From Fibrobacter sp. (GTDB taxonomy: Bacteria > Fibrobacterota > Fibrobacteria > Fibrobacterales > Fibrobacteraceae), in assembly GCA_024398965.1 (NCBI GenBank), contig JAKSIF010000008.1, positions 1-64,000 of the forward strand: a DNA stretch of 64,000 nucleotides, read 5' to 3'. This document shows, piece by piece, positions 52,673 through 61,427 of the stretch. The position numbers and the translations under genes were made by a program. The notes under the pieces were generated by a model. It searched no databases. It had not been told where the DNA came from and was given only the letters and a program-made list of their open reading frames with translations. Positions within the stretch are counted from its first letter, which is position 1; each line of letters begins with the position of its first letter.

Positions 52673-53311
52673 ATGAAAAAAACAACATTTCTTCTTTTTT
52701 TGTTTTTGGTTTCTCAATCATTTGCCCTCTCGTTAGAGCAGGTAAAGGCGGCGCTCAAGGAAAAAACAATTCCTCGAGATTCCATTGAAATGAACCTTCG
52801 TACGTCTGTTCGCGCTGCGGGTGTGTATCAGCAAACTGATGTTTACTTTGTGAGCAAAGGAGAAAACAAAAGCTACACTGAAATAAAAAGTAATTTTTTA
52901 AACCAGCGAAGCATTGTGAATGGAAATAAAATGAAGGTTGTGGATTTAAAGACGAATAAGTCGCAAATCCTAGATTACAATGCCGAAGCATTGAAATCGT
53001 CATCCTATGGAAATTTCAATCCGTTAGATTCGGGTGAATGGAAAGAGCCGAAGTTTTTTTCAGATGATACATATATTATACAGGGATCCGCTGGAACGTT
53101 GTATTACAATAGTAAATTGAAGCGTATCGAAAAATTGGAGTCTGTGAAGGACAATGCCGATGTTCTTACCACGTTCACTTATGATGCGAACAACAATATG
53201 AAAAAAATGGTTGTGTCGGTGTTGGTCAAAGGTGTGGAAAGTATTGTGACAACCGAGATCCTTCGTATGCAGAAATCAGATAAGGTTCCAGACAGAATGT
53301 TTGAATTCTGA
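52673..53311 (+). CDS. Periplasmic LolA-like protein
   Basis: 212 aa. Signal peptide (residues 1-18, SFA-LSL). The mature part has the strand order of the LolA/LppX-like fold: SYTEIKSNFLNQRSIVNGNKMKVVDLKTNKS, then TYIIQGSAG and a C-terminal sheet. Such proteins carry lipoproteins or lipids across the periplasm. It starts 3 nt after the FISUCC lipoprotein gene, so a role with that lipoprotein or the giant protein is plausible but unproved. Last gene before the uvrB fragment. Confidence 0.65.
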   Translation: MKKTTFLLFLFLVSQSFALSLEQVKAALKEKTIPRDSIEMNLRTSVRAAGVYQQTDVYFVSKGENKSYTEIKSNFLNQRSIVNGNKMKVVDLKTNKSQILDYNAEALKSSSYGNFNPLDSGEWKEPKFFSDDTYIIQGSAGTLYYNSKLKRIEKLESVKDNADVLTTFTYDANNNMKKMVVSVLVKGVESIVTTEILRMQKSDKVPDRMFEF

Positions 53312-53328
53312 TGCAAATTCCAACCCAT

Positions 53329-53685
53329 TCAAGGATTGTGGTGCAAAAATTCATAGAGCTGGGCGGCCAAGGTCTTGTTGTGGGTGAGGATGAGGGTAGG
53401 CTTACCCACGTTCTTGATGACGTTTGCCATGGTGAACGTCTTGCCGGAACCGGTTACGCCAAGGAGCGTCTGGAATTGATCGCCCTGCTTGAAACCCTCG
53501 GTAATCTGCTCGATGGCCTTGGGCTGGTCGCCGGCGGCGGCGTACTGGGAAACCAGTTCGAAGTTGGCGCGGGTGGGCGCCTGGAACTGACGCAATCTGC
53601 CCGGAAGGCTCTGCTCGGGGGAGAGAACCTTTGCTATTGGTTTTGCATACGGATCCGGGGTAATTGTCTTGCGCGCTCTAGCCAT
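53329..53685 (-). pseudogene. Truncated uvrB 5' copy
   Basis: Encodes the first 110 residues of UvrB, with the Walker A site, then a short foreign tail and a stop. Compared with the intact gene (39613 downward) it has 9 nucleotide changes in 332: CCG/CCA, GGA/GGC, CCA/CCC, GTA/GTT, AGC/TCC, TAT/TAC, CCA/CCT are silent and GGC/GCC (Gly49/Ala) is not. It is too short to act as UvrB. An A/T-rich promoter-like stretch (CTATAAA) and a small palindrome lie upstream. Confidence 0.92.
53354..53685. repeat. Right copy of the 332-bp direct repeat
   Basis: Direct repeat of 39282-39613. Beyond the repeat the two copies are unrelated on both sides. Confidence 0.92.
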
Positions 53686-53700
53686 GTATCAAAGATACAT
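53684..53700. promoter_or_regulatory. Palindrome overlapping the start codon of the uvrB fragment
   Basis: ATGTATC-AAA-GATACAT; its left arm includes two bases of the start codon. Could be an operator of the ancestral uvrB promoter. It does not match the LexA-type boxes I know for this group. Confidence 0.4.
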
Positions 53701-53708
53701 TTATAGAA

Positions 53709-54290
53709 CTAGAAGGGCTCGCGACTGTCCCAGATTTCCTTAATAGTTTCGCAAATATCTTTTTTAGATTCAACGGATCTGCCGGTTAACATGTAAATGG
53801 AACCATTTACAATGGAAGCCATTACGCAGCGTTGGTACTGGTCGTTTGTGGATTTGATGTAACCGAATTTCTGTTCGTTGTTGTAGACAGGTCCGGTGGT
53901 TTCTGCCTGGCTGATGACCTCATGGCGGGAAGTGGCGTAGTCAAAGTCCCACTTGAGATAATACTTCACGAACTCCTCATCGCTAGCATTTTCTTCGATG
54001 GTGAAGGTGGAATCCTTGTAGAGAAAATTCTTTTTCCCGCCTCTTAGAGAGACTTCCTCGTTGCCTTTTACGAAGGTAAATGCCATGAGCTTTTCTTCAA
54101 GTGAAAAAGCATCTTGTCTGAACTTCCAATCAGTTATTATGAAGGTATATGCTTCAGGGACAGGAATGTTAAGTTTCCATCCGGAGCTTATTCCAAAAAC
54201 AGAAAATTTCGATACGGACGGTGCAACTTTGCTTGGCCCAGAACAGGCGCAAAAAATGAGTCCGAGGAAGAGCGTGAAAAATTTTTTCAT
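53709..54290 (-). CDS. Lipoprotein of unknown function
   Basis: 193 aa with a short signal and Cys16 (IFCACSGP). Beta-rich mature part (WKLNIPVPEAYTFIITDWKF) with two further Cys near residues 155 and 178. AAGGAG lies before the ATG and TATATT about 30 nt further up. No recognised domain. It is the first gene outside the island on this side, and would have been the gene upstream of uvrB before the insertion if the right copy is the old promoter end. Confidence 0.65.
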   Translation of the reverse strand: MKKFFTLFLGLIFCACSGPSKVAPSVSKFSVFGISSGWKLNIPVPEAYTFIITDWKFRQDAFSLEEKLMAFTFVKGNEEVSLRGGKKNFLYKDSTFTIEENASDEEFVKYYLKWDFDYATSRHEVISQAETTGPVYNNEQKFGYIKSTNDQYQRCVMASIVNGSIYMLTGRSVESKKDICETIKEIWDSREPF

Positions 54291-54372
54291 AGATAATCTC
54301 CTTGTCCTAAATCCAGAATTGAATATAAAAAAAACGATACATCTGTAAAGGGAAGGGAGACCATGTACGAGG

Positions 54373-55524
54373 TTACTTTATACTCAGGCTTTCTTTGGCA
54401 GAAATTTTTTCCTTGCCGATAAGCTTGTACAGCTTGTTTCGGAAAAGAGGAATGGTGGCGACAACGCCTGCGACGACGACTAAAACGCTTAGGTAGGCGA
54501 TACCCGGTTTATCCAGTTCCGCCTTGAACACGATTCGCAGCACCAGCAGAATCCACCAGTGAACAGCAAGAATGATAAGGGCGTTTCGTGAAATGTTCCG
54601 CAGGATTCCCTTGAAGATTGCGATGGGCGCGACGTTAGGCAATTTGGATAAAAGCTGAAAAATTCCAATGAGGCCTGCAATTCCCAAAATGGAACTTCCC
54701 ACAAATCGGAAAATGTTTTTCCCAAGGGTGTTGTTCATGATGCTGAACCAGGGCGTGGCTTCGTCGATGATGGCGTATAGCACGAATGCTACGATGGTTC
54801 CAATTAGCAGAGTTACGTTCCCGACCCTGGAATTGATGTTGCCCAGTTTTTTGATGGGCTCCTTGCAAAGCCAGCCCAGCGCAAAAAAGGCTAGGCAAGT
54901 GCAATCGCGCTCGATGCCCAGAGGCAAGCGGATGTGGCTTTTAAAAAGCAGCCAACCGGCGATTAAACTGCTTGCGGCAATCACCGCTATAATTATTTTC
55001 TGCAGGACTGGATTCTTCGCGTTGCTCAGAATGGCGCTGGTTTTTTGCACTCCAAAGAACATCAGGCTGATGGAATACAGCGTGAATACGAACCAAAGCG
55101 GGCCCGACCCGATGCTGGATTTTCCAGCTACGAAAATTTTTGCGAAATTCCAACCGATATACTGACTGACATTCTCGATATTCGGCACCGTATTCATGAT
55201 TGTCATTTTGGGGGCTCGGGGGAACCACTCAAAATTCCATACTACAGGATCCAAGGCTAGGAATAGCAGTGAAAGCCAAATGTAGGGGAGGAGCAGAACC
55301 TTGGTCTTATGCAGAGCGTAGCTCTTGAAATCAGCGAATCGTCGGGTGCTGAAAAGTACGCCCGAGATAAAGAAGAATGTGGACATGCGCATGGCGCTGA
55401 GCGCTTCCATTCCCAGGCTCACATTCTTGAAGGATTGCTCCACATGGAAAAGGCAGACCAGCAAAAGGACGAATCCCTTGTATTCGTCTATCCACTGGAT
55501 GCGATTTTGCGAAGCCCCTCCCAT
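54373..55524 (-). CDS. Acyltransferase-3 family membrane protein
   Basis: 383 aa, about ten membrane helices. The start region RIQWIDEYKGFVLLLVCLFHVEQSF, with the conserved His, and FFISGVLFS are typical of Acyl_transf_3 enzymes, which O-acylate cell-surface sugars. ATG 55524 with CAGGA 6 nt upstream is preferred over the GTG at 55539. It begins 24 nt after the metallo-hydrolase gene and is probably co-transcribed. Substrate not predictable. Confidence 0.85.
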   Translation of the reverse strand: MGGASQNRIQWIDEYKGFVLLLVCLFHVEQSFKNVSLGMEALSAMRMSTFFFISGVLFSTRRFADFKSYALHKTKVLLLPYIWLSLLFLALDPVVWNFEWFPRAPKMTIMNTVPNIENVSQYIGWNFAKIFVAGKSSIGSGPLWFVFTLYSISLMFFGVQKTSAILSNAKNPVLQKIIIAVIAASSLIAGWLLFKSHIRLPLGIERDCTCLAFFALGWLCKEPIKKLGNINSRVGNVTLLIGTIVAFVLYAIIDEATPWFSIMNNTLGKNIFRFVGSSILGIAGLIGIFQLLSKLPNVAPIAIFKGILRNISRNALIILAVHWWILLVLRIVFKAELDKPGIAYLSVLVVVAGVVATIPLFRNKLYKLIGKEKISAKESLSIK

Positions 55525-55547
55525 TGAAATCCTGCTCACTGGAATTT

Positions 55548-56216
55548 TTAGAAGTTGGAACGTTCATCACCGATGGTGGTGAAGGGACCATGACCGGGCA
55601 GAACAATGGTGTCTTCGGGCAATGTAAGCAATCGAGTCTTTATGCCGCTTACCAGCATGTCGTCGTCACCGCCGAATAAATCGGAACGTCCACGGCCGCC
55701 AGCAAAAAGAATGTCTCCTGCAAAAAGCAGTGGCGGAACTTTTCCTGCTGCAGTTCCGTTGAAGACGACTTCACCTGGATTTTCGCAGTAAAAGGCAATG
55801 CCTCCGGGAGAATGGCCTGCCACATGGATAACCTTCAGTTTTATACCGGGGACATCTACAATGTCGTCGTGGGCCAGATAGTCGCCAAGTGCGGGTGCGG
55901 CCTGTTCGAAGGGCATGCCGTACATGGAACTTTGTTCTTCCTGGAGGTCCAACAAAAATGCGTCTTCTTCGTGGGCTTCTGCCTTTACGTTATAGGTGTT
56001 TTCTATAAAGGCGTTGCCAAGAATGTGGTCCAGGTGAAGGTGTGTATTTAGTAGTCTTTTGATTGTTAATTTGTTTGTAGATATGTAGTCTGCCAGGACC
56101 TTTCTTTCCTGGATGTTTGAAACGCTTGGGTCTATTAAAATGGCGTCTCCGGCATCGTTGTTTAGAATAAATGCGTTTACGCCATAGGAGTTGACTACAT
56201 ATTGCTGAATTTTCAT
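55548..56216 (-). CDS. Metallo-beta-lactamase-fold hydrolase (glyoxalase II-like)
   Basis: 222 aa cytoplasmic MBL-fold protein. Metal motif THLHLDH (His59, His61, Asp63, His64), HSPGG, FAGDILF and LPGHGP are all present. Family members hydrolyse thioesters such as S-lactoylglutathione-type substrates. TATATT lies 7 nt before the ATG with no Shine-Dalgarno site. Confidence 0.88.
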   Translation of the reverse strand: MKIQQYVVNSYGVNAFILNNDAGDAILIDPSVSNIQERKVLADYISTNKLTIKRLLNTHLHLDHILGNAFIENTYNVKAEAHEEDAFLLDLQEEQSSMYGMPFEQAAPALGDYLAHDDIVDVPGIKLKVIHVAGHSPGGIAFYCENPGEVVFNGTAAGKVPPLLFAGDILFAGGRGRSDLFGGDDDMLVSGIKTRLLTLPEDTIVLPGHGPFTTIGDERSNF

Positions 56217-56223
56217 GCTTACG

Positions 56224-56229
56224 AATATA
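56224..56229 (-). promoter_or_regulatory. -10 box (TATATT), possible leaderless start of the MBL gene
   Basis: TATATT, seven bases, ATG at 56216. Confidence 0.45.
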
Positions 56230-56325
56230 AAAATTATTGCTTTTTTAAACTTACAACGGGCGTCTCCTCAGTGAAATTTCTATGTTATGGAGTGTCAATA
56301 AACAAGTCAAAAAAGTGGTAATATT

Positions 56326-57096
56326 ATGGAAATCAATAAGGATATTGCTGACATTCAAGCTGCCGAGGCAAGCCAGCGCAAGAAGAAGAAATTCATCCTG
56401 TGCTACCATAATTTTAACGTAAAGAATTACAAGCGAGCTGCTGCTGAAATTCGCAAGATTTCCGAAGAAGCAGGTTCTCCCATTTCTATCGCCGTGGTTC
56501 CTTCCATTGGCGGTGCTCCTGAATCCGAAGCAGAAGAATTCCGCGAGGAAATTGGCAAGTTCATGGATGAAGGTTACGAAATCATCCTTCATGGCGCACG
56601 TCACCGTGCAGATCTTTTTGTTAAGCGTTCCTTCCAGGGTAAGATTGGACTTTGGCTTTCCAGCAATGGTGCAGAATTTGCCGGCTTGGGCAAGAACCTG
56701 TCCCAGTCTCTTTTGACCCGCGCTCTCGCCCTGTGGAAGGCCCATGGCTTTGGTTTGCCGTCTGGATTTGTTGCTCCGGTATGGTTCGGCAACAAGTTCC
56801 TCAAGAAGCAGGTTCTTAGCCTGTTCGATAACTACGAAGACTTGTTCCATATCTACAAGAAGACCAGCAGGGGCTCCAGGGCAATCAAGTCCCCGCTGTT
56901 CACCTTCTCTATTTTCCCCAAGCCTCTCGCAGGCCTTGCCCAGACAATCGCACTTCTGGGCCTTACGATTAACTCTGGCACTCCCCGTTTGGTTTTCCAC
57001 GCAGGCGACTTCCAGAACATGGGCGAAGATCGCGTACTTGGTTTGGTGCGCTACGCTAAGGTTCAGCGTGAAAAGGTTATGTATCGCGACCTCTAA
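56326..57096 (+). CDS. Polysaccharide deacetylase-like protein (DUF2334 type)
   Basis: 256 aa, no signal peptide. A beta/alpha barrel like carbohydrate-esterase family 4: FILCYHNF near the N-terminus, ISIAVVPSIGG, EIILHGARHRAD (His pair), GFVAPVWFG and RLVFHAGDFQNM. This matches DUF2334-type predicted deacetylases. First of three same-strand genes with an acyl-CoA ligase and fabF (gaps 24 and 10 nt). Confidence 0.75.
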   Translation: MEINKDIADIQAAEASQRKKKKFILCYHNFNVKNYKRAAAEIRKISEEAGSPISIAVVPSIGGAPESEAEEFREEIGKFMDEGYEIILHGARHRADLFVKRSFQGKIGLWLSSNGAEFAGLGKNLSQSLLTRALALWKAHGFGLPSGFVAPVWFGNKFLKKQVLSLFDNYEDLFHIYKKTSRGSRAIKSPLFTFSIFPKPLAGLAQTIALLGLTINSGTPRLVFHAGDFQNMGEDRVLGLVRYAKVQREKVMYRDL

Positions 57097-57120
57097 TGGT
57101 TTTCGCAATCAGAGGATACT

Positions 57121-58863
57121 ATGATTTTAAACAAGTTTCTGTCTCGCGTAGATTACGAATCCTACGAAGACCTGCACCAGAATTTCAAGCTGTCCATTCC
57201 GGACAACTTCAACTTCGCTTATGACGTCGTGGATGAATATGCCAAGAACGAGCCTAAGCGCGAAGCCTTGGTCTGGTGTGATGACAACGACGAAAGTCAC
57301 ATCTTCACCTTTAAGGATTTGTCCATCGCTTCCCAGCGTACGGCCAACTTCCTGGTAGATCAGGGAATCAAGAAGGGCGACCGCGTTATGCTTATCCTGC
57401 GTCGCCATTATGAATTCTGGTTCTTTATTCTTGCCTTGCACCGTATTGGCGCCATTGTTATTCCTGCGACCAATATGCTTTCTGCCCACGATCTGGAATA
57501 CCGTTTCGATGCTGCAGAAATCAAGATGGTGGTTTCCTACGACGATCCTGCCTTGCAGAAGGAAGTTGAAACTGCTGTTTCTAGAACCGATTCTGTGAAG
57601 AAGCTGGTGACTATCGGTCAGCCCCGTCAGGGCTGGATCAGTTTCTACGACGATTACGAAATTATGCCTACGGAGTTTGCCCGTCCTACAGGTGAGGCTG
57701 GAACCCGTAATGATGATATTATGCTGGTCTACTTTACCAGCGGTACTTCTAGCAATCCCAAGATGGTGGCACACACCTTTACTTATCCGTTGGGACACAT
57801 CAATACCGCTCGCTTTTGGCAGCATGTTGTTGATGGCGGCCGTCACCTGAGCATTGCCGAGACCGGTTGGGCAAAGGCCATGTGGGGTAAGATTTACGGC
57901 CAGTGGATTGCAGGTTCTGCCGTATTCGTTTACGACATGAAGGTGTTCATTCCCGGTAAGATGCTGGAAAAGATGGCTCAGTTCAAGATTACCACCTTCT
58001 GCGCACCTCCTACTGCTTACCGCGCCTTGCTGCTGCAGGACCTGAGCAAGTACGACTTGTCTAGCCTTACCTACTGCGTAACTGCAGGTGAAGCTCTTAG
58101 TTCCGACATTTACAACAAGTGGCTGGAAAAGACCGGCCATAAGCTTCGCGAAGGCTACGGCCAGACCGAATCTACCCTTATTACGGGAAACTACGAATGG
58201 ATGGAACCCAGACCGGGTTCCATGGGCATGCCTTCTCCGGGTTACAAGCTGGACATCATTAACGCCGACGGTACATCTTGCGGTGTTGGGGACGTTGGCG
58301 AAATTATCATCCGCATTGACGACGGCAAGCCCTTTGGTCTGTTCGGCGGTTACTACCGTGATCCTGAACGTACCGAAAAGGTTTTTGAAGGCGGCGTGTA
58401 CCACACGGGCGACACTGCCTGGCGCGATAAGGATGGCTACTTCTGGTTCGTTGGCCGTACCGACGACTTGATCAAGACCTCCGGCTATCGTGTAAGCCCC
58501 TTCGAAGTGGAAGAAGTTCTCCATCAGCACCCTGCTGTAATGGAAGTGGCTGTGACTGGTGTTGAAGACGCCACCCGCGGTCAGGCCGTGAAGGCTACTA
58601 TCGTGCTCCACAAGGGCTACGAAGCTTCCAGGGAACTGGCTAAGGAAATCCAGCTGTTCACAAAGAAGGTGGCTGCCTCCTACAAGAGCCCCCGCTTTAT
58701 CGACTTTGTATCTGAGCTTCCCAAGACCATTAGCGGTAAGATCCGTCGTGCCACCATCCGTGACAACGACAAGGCCGAGGCCGAAGCCAAGGCTAACGAA
58801 GCCGCCAGTGCAACTCCAGATAACCAGATCCAGTTCCCGGAAAAGAAAGTTTCTGAAAACTAG
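57121..58863 (+). CDS. AMP-forming acyl-CoA synthetase
   Basis: 580 aa of the ANL superfamily. P-loop YFTSGTSSNPKMV, YGQTEST, TGDTAWRDKDGYFWFVGRTDDLIK, and the catalytic Lys540 in PKTISGKIRR. The central part (WQHVVDGGRHLSIAETGWAKAMWGKIYGQW) is like medium-chain / benzoate-CoA ligases. It makes an acyl-adenylate and then an acyl-CoA. Strong codon bias. Followed by fabF after 10 nt, so it may supply or recycle acyl chains. Confidence 0.93.
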   Translation: MILNKFLSRVDYESYEDLHQNFKLSIPDNFNFAYDVVDEYAKNEPKREALVWCDDNDESHIFTFKDLSIASQRTANFLVDQGIKKGDRVMLILRRHYEFWFFILALHRIGAIVIPATNMLSAHDLEYRFDAAEIKMVVSYDDPALQKEVETAVSRTDSVKKLVTIGQPRQGWISFYDDYEIMPTEFARPTGEAGTRNDDIMLVYFTSGTSSNPKMVAHTFTYPLGHINTARFWQHVVDGGRHLSIAETGWAKAMWGKIYGQWIAGSAVFVYDMKVFIPGKMLEKMAQFKITTFCAPPTAYRALLLQDLSKYDLSSLTYCVTAGEALSSDIYNKWLEKTGHKLREGYGQTESTLITGNYEWMEPRPGSMGMPSPGYKLDIINADGTSCGVGDVGEIIIRIDDGKPFGLFGGYYRDPERTEKVFEGGVYHTGDTAWRDKDGYFWFVGRTDDLIKTSGYRVSPFEVEEVLHQHPAVMEVAVTGVEDATRGQAVKATIVLHKGYEASRELAKEIQLFTKKVAASYKSPRFIDFVSELPKTISGKIRRATIRDNDKAEAEAKANEAASATPDNQIQFPEKKVSEN

Positions 58864-58873
58864 TGAGACATAG

Positions 58874-60124
58874 ATGAACCGTAGAAGAATTGTAATTACC
58901 GGTATGGGTGCGGTGACACCCGTTGGCAAGAATGTTGACGAGTTGTGGGATGCTATCCAGCACGAAAAGTGCGGTGTTGGCCCTATCACCTTGTTTGATG
59001 CTACCGATTGCCCGGTAAAGATTGCTGCCGAAGTGAAGGATTTCAAGCCCGAAGAACACGGAATCGATCCCAAGGAAGCCCGCCGTATGGCCCGCTTCAC
59101 CCAGTTCCTGCTGGCTGCATCCAAGGAAGCTGTTGCCGATGCAAAGCTTACTGAAGATGACCTCCACGGAGACAACATCGGTGTTATCGCAGGCTGCGGC
59201 CTTGGCGGTATCGACGTAGTTGACTCCACTTTCAACCAGTACGTTGCTGGTGGCAAGCGTCGCGTTTCTCCCTTGGCCATGGCCGAGCTTATTCCTAACG
59301 AAGGTGCCGCAAACGTTTCCATCAATCTTGGAATTACGGGCTGCGCCTGGACCGTCGCAACAGCTTGTGCCTCCGGCACTGACGCCATCGGCGTCGCCTT
59401 GGATGCTGTGCGTTCCGGCCGTCTGGATATCTGCCTTGCTGGCGGTTCCGAAAGCGGTATCAACGACTATTCCATCAAGGCCTTTGCCGGCATGCACGCC
59501 CTGACTGACAAGTTCAACGACTGCCCCGAAAAGGCTAGCCGCCCCTTCGACAAGGACCGTTCCGGCTTTATCATGGGTGAAGGCGGTGCCGTTCTCGTTC
59601 TCGAGGAATTGGAACATGCAAAGGCTCGCGGTGCAAAGATCTATGCAGAACTTGCCGGTTACGGTGCAAGCGCTGACGCCTACCATATCACTAGCCCCAA
59701 GCCCGATGGAAGCGGCTGTGCCAAGGCAATGCTTCGTGCCATCAAGGATGCTGGCATTGAACCTACCGACATTGACTACTACAATGCCCACGGTACTTCC
59801 ACTCACCTGAACGACGTGACGGAAACTGCAATGCTGAAGATCGCTCTAGGCGAACACGCTTACAAGATCAAGGTCTCCAGCACCAAGAGCATGACCGGCC
59901 ACTGCGTTGGCGCCGCCGGTGTCTGCGAAGCCATCATCAGTACTCTTGCTGTTCGCGATTCCTTCTTCCCGGCTACCATCAACCTGGAAAATCCGGATCC
60001 AGAATGCGACCTGGACTACGTTCCCAATAAAGGCGTGAAGGGTAACATCGATGTTGCCGCTTCTGCTTCTCTTGGCTTCGGCGGTCACAACGGTGTTGTG
60101 ATTATCAAGAAGTACAACGGCTAA
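58874..60124 (+). CDS. fabF: Beta-ketoacyl-ACP synthase II
   Basis: 416 aa condensing enzyme of fatty-acid elongation. Active-site Cys165 (TACASGTDAIG), the two His motifs NAHGTST and KSMTGHCVGAAG, and the C-terminal GFGGHNGVVIIKK. It is usual in length. No acpP or other fab genes are adjacent; the gene is linked here to an acyl-CoA ligase and a deacetylase-like gene, so a specialised role is possible. Confidence 0.95.
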   Translation: MNRRRIVITGMGAVTPVGKNVDELWDAIQHEKCGVGPITLFDATDCPVKIAAEVKDFKPEEHGIDPKEARRMARFTQFLLAASKEAVADAKLTEDDLHGDNIGVIAGCGLGGIDVVDSTFNQYVAGGKRRVSPLAMAELIPNEGAANVSINLGITGCAWTVATACASGTDAIGVALDAVRSGRLDICLAGGSESGINDYSIKAFAGMHALTDKFNDCPEKASRPFDKDRSGFIMGEGGAVLVLEELEHAKARGAKIYAELAGYGASADAYHITSPKPDGSGCAKAMLRAIKDAGIEPTDIDYYNAHGTSTHLNDVTETAMLKIALGEHAYKIKVSSTKSMTGHCVGAAGVCEAIISTLAVRDSFFPATINLENPDPECDLDYVPNKGVKGNIDVAASASLGFGGHNGVVIIKKYNG

Positions 60125-60161
60125 CTCAGCAGCCACTTTGAAATAAACAAATTGGTTTCAT

Positions 60162-61103
60162 CTATTTTCCAATCTTTTCGGCGGCTATTTTGCATGCCAG
60201 TTCCTGCACCTTTTCGAGAGGCAACTTAAGAACTCGAGCGACTCGTTCCACAGGGTCGTTATCTCGAAGAAACGCTTCTGCAGCACTCAGATTGGCTTCT
60301 TCACGGCCCTCGCGGCGGGCGGTACCGATGCGCGTACTGATTTCAGCTTCTGTGACCATACCTGTTGCAATCTCCGTGATAAAGTTCTTCTCGAGGGCGT
60401 TCACCGCCAGACGGCTGTAAACATCCGCTATGACGGGATCCTTCGTTTTGGGGGCATCCTTCGCAGAGGCCATCTTGGTGAAAAGCTCCAGCCATTCCGT
60501 CTCGGCAGTGTTCAGGTTCAAGACCTTCGCATCCACCTTACTCAAGTCGATTACAATATACCTTTTTTTATCATATACAGGCAAGGCGCCGGGATCACCG
60601 ATGCTAGAAAAGCGGAAGAGGCCCAGTTCCTCGCGGTAGCTTTTGCAAAAGCTAACCGGGAAGTTGCAAATCCACACGCTGTAGGTTGTAGGCATCAGAT
60701 AGGGATGGTCTTCCTTCTCGGCCTCGGTGCGCTGGCTGTCAAAGTGAATCTTCGACTCGATGGAAAGCTGGTCCGCATAAAGTTCCACACGGTCCGTAAA
60801 ATCCTCGTGAGACGCCCGCTGCATCTCCAGGTCCACGAACTCATCGTTGTTGAGCTTGGCGTGTACATCGAAACGGACCTCCTCCACATCGATTGCGGAG
60901 GTCAGCGTCGATGCGGGCTTCTTGCGTTCGATGCTTACGATCTTGCGCTCTTCGGGCAAGTGCAGAATCGCATTCAAAAAGTGAATCAGTGTAACGTCCT
61001 TCGAAAAGATTTCCTTGAAGACCTTGTCCCGGGTCGGATCCAGGAACGCATGCTGTTTAATGATTTCGACTTGCTTTTTGACTTTTTCCTCAAATGTCGC
61101 CAT
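60162..61103 (-). CDS. Rpn-family PD-(D/E)XK nuclease/transposase-like protein
   Basis: 313 aa, PF12784-type (Rpn / recombination-promoting nuclease family). N-terminal HAFLDPTRDKVFKEIFS and an active-site pattern Asp79 ... Glu93-x-Gln95 (FVDLEMQ), where Gln replaces the usual Lys, as in this family. The C-terminal half is helical. These proteins are mobile-element-like and spread in multiple copies. ATG 61103 with GGAA upstream is preferred over a start 30 nt earlier. Confidence 0.85.
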   Translation of the reverse strand: MATFEEKVKKQVEIIKQHAFLDPTRDKVFKEIFSKDVTLIHFLNAILHLPEERKIVSIERKKPASTLTSAIDVEEVRFDVHAKLNNDEFVDLEMQRASHEDFTDRVELYADQLSIESKIHFDSQRTEAEKEDHPYLMPTTYSVWICNFPVSFCKSYREELGLFRFSSIGDPGALPVYDKKRYIVIDLSKVDAKVLNLNTAETEWLELFTKMASAKDAPKTKDPVIADVYSRLAVNALEKNFITEIATGMVTEAEISTRIGTARREGREEANLSAAEAFLRDNDPVERVARVLKLPLEKVQELACKIAAEKIGK

Positions 61104-61240
61104 TGTAATTCCAAAGCGGGAACGCCCCCGCAATAGCGCAAGGCGGATTCGCCCTACATATTATTAACACGCGAAAAATCGAGAAATGTCCTGTATTTTT
61201 AGGTAAAACAAATGTAAAACTGTGATTCTTTGGAAACATT

Positions 61241-61267
61241 ACGCCTGGATTTCTCCGGGCGTTTTTT
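61241..61267 (+). terminator. Orphan plus-strand terminator
   Basis: ACGCCTGGA / TCCGGGCGT stem around TTTC, then six T. No plus-strand gene lies upstream nearer than fabF (1.1 kb), so it may end a small RNA or be left over from a rearrangement. The 61104-61240 interval otherwise shows only two short GC hairpins (near 61118-61135 and 61142-61155). Confidence 0.7.
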
Positions 61268-61427
61268 GTTACAAAGAGATATCAACGATTCCACAGAACG
61301 AACTAATTGGCTTCAGAAAAATTCACTAGGGAAATACCTGGTTAAGAAAAGAATAAATCATGAACCTCTGATTCGAAATGCTTTTCTAAATTCTATTAGA
61401 GGCTTGGATGATTATGTTGAAAAATAG
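61263..61427 (+). pseudogene. Possible C-terminal gene remnant
   Basis: An open frame of 54 residues (from FLLQRDINDSTERTNWLQKN to GLDDYVEK) runs out of the terminator T-run without its own start or ribosome-binding site. It may be the end of a lost gene. Low confidence: it could be chance. Confidence 0.25.

Noticed and set aside
39282-53685. Insertion-sequence or prophage origin of the island
   Set aside because: No transposase, integrase or phage structural gene is visible between the repeats, and the repeat ends are inside uvrB rather than at a tRNA or with terminal inverted repeats.
53311-53706. 131-codon plus-strand frame over the uvrB fragment
   Set aside because: It is the antisense of the duplicated uvrB piece, and the same frame appears opposite the intact gene.
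57127-59463. 778-codon open frame on the minus strand
   Set aside because: It lies antisense to the acyl-CoA ligase and fabF, has no protein-like motifs, and reflects their codon bias.
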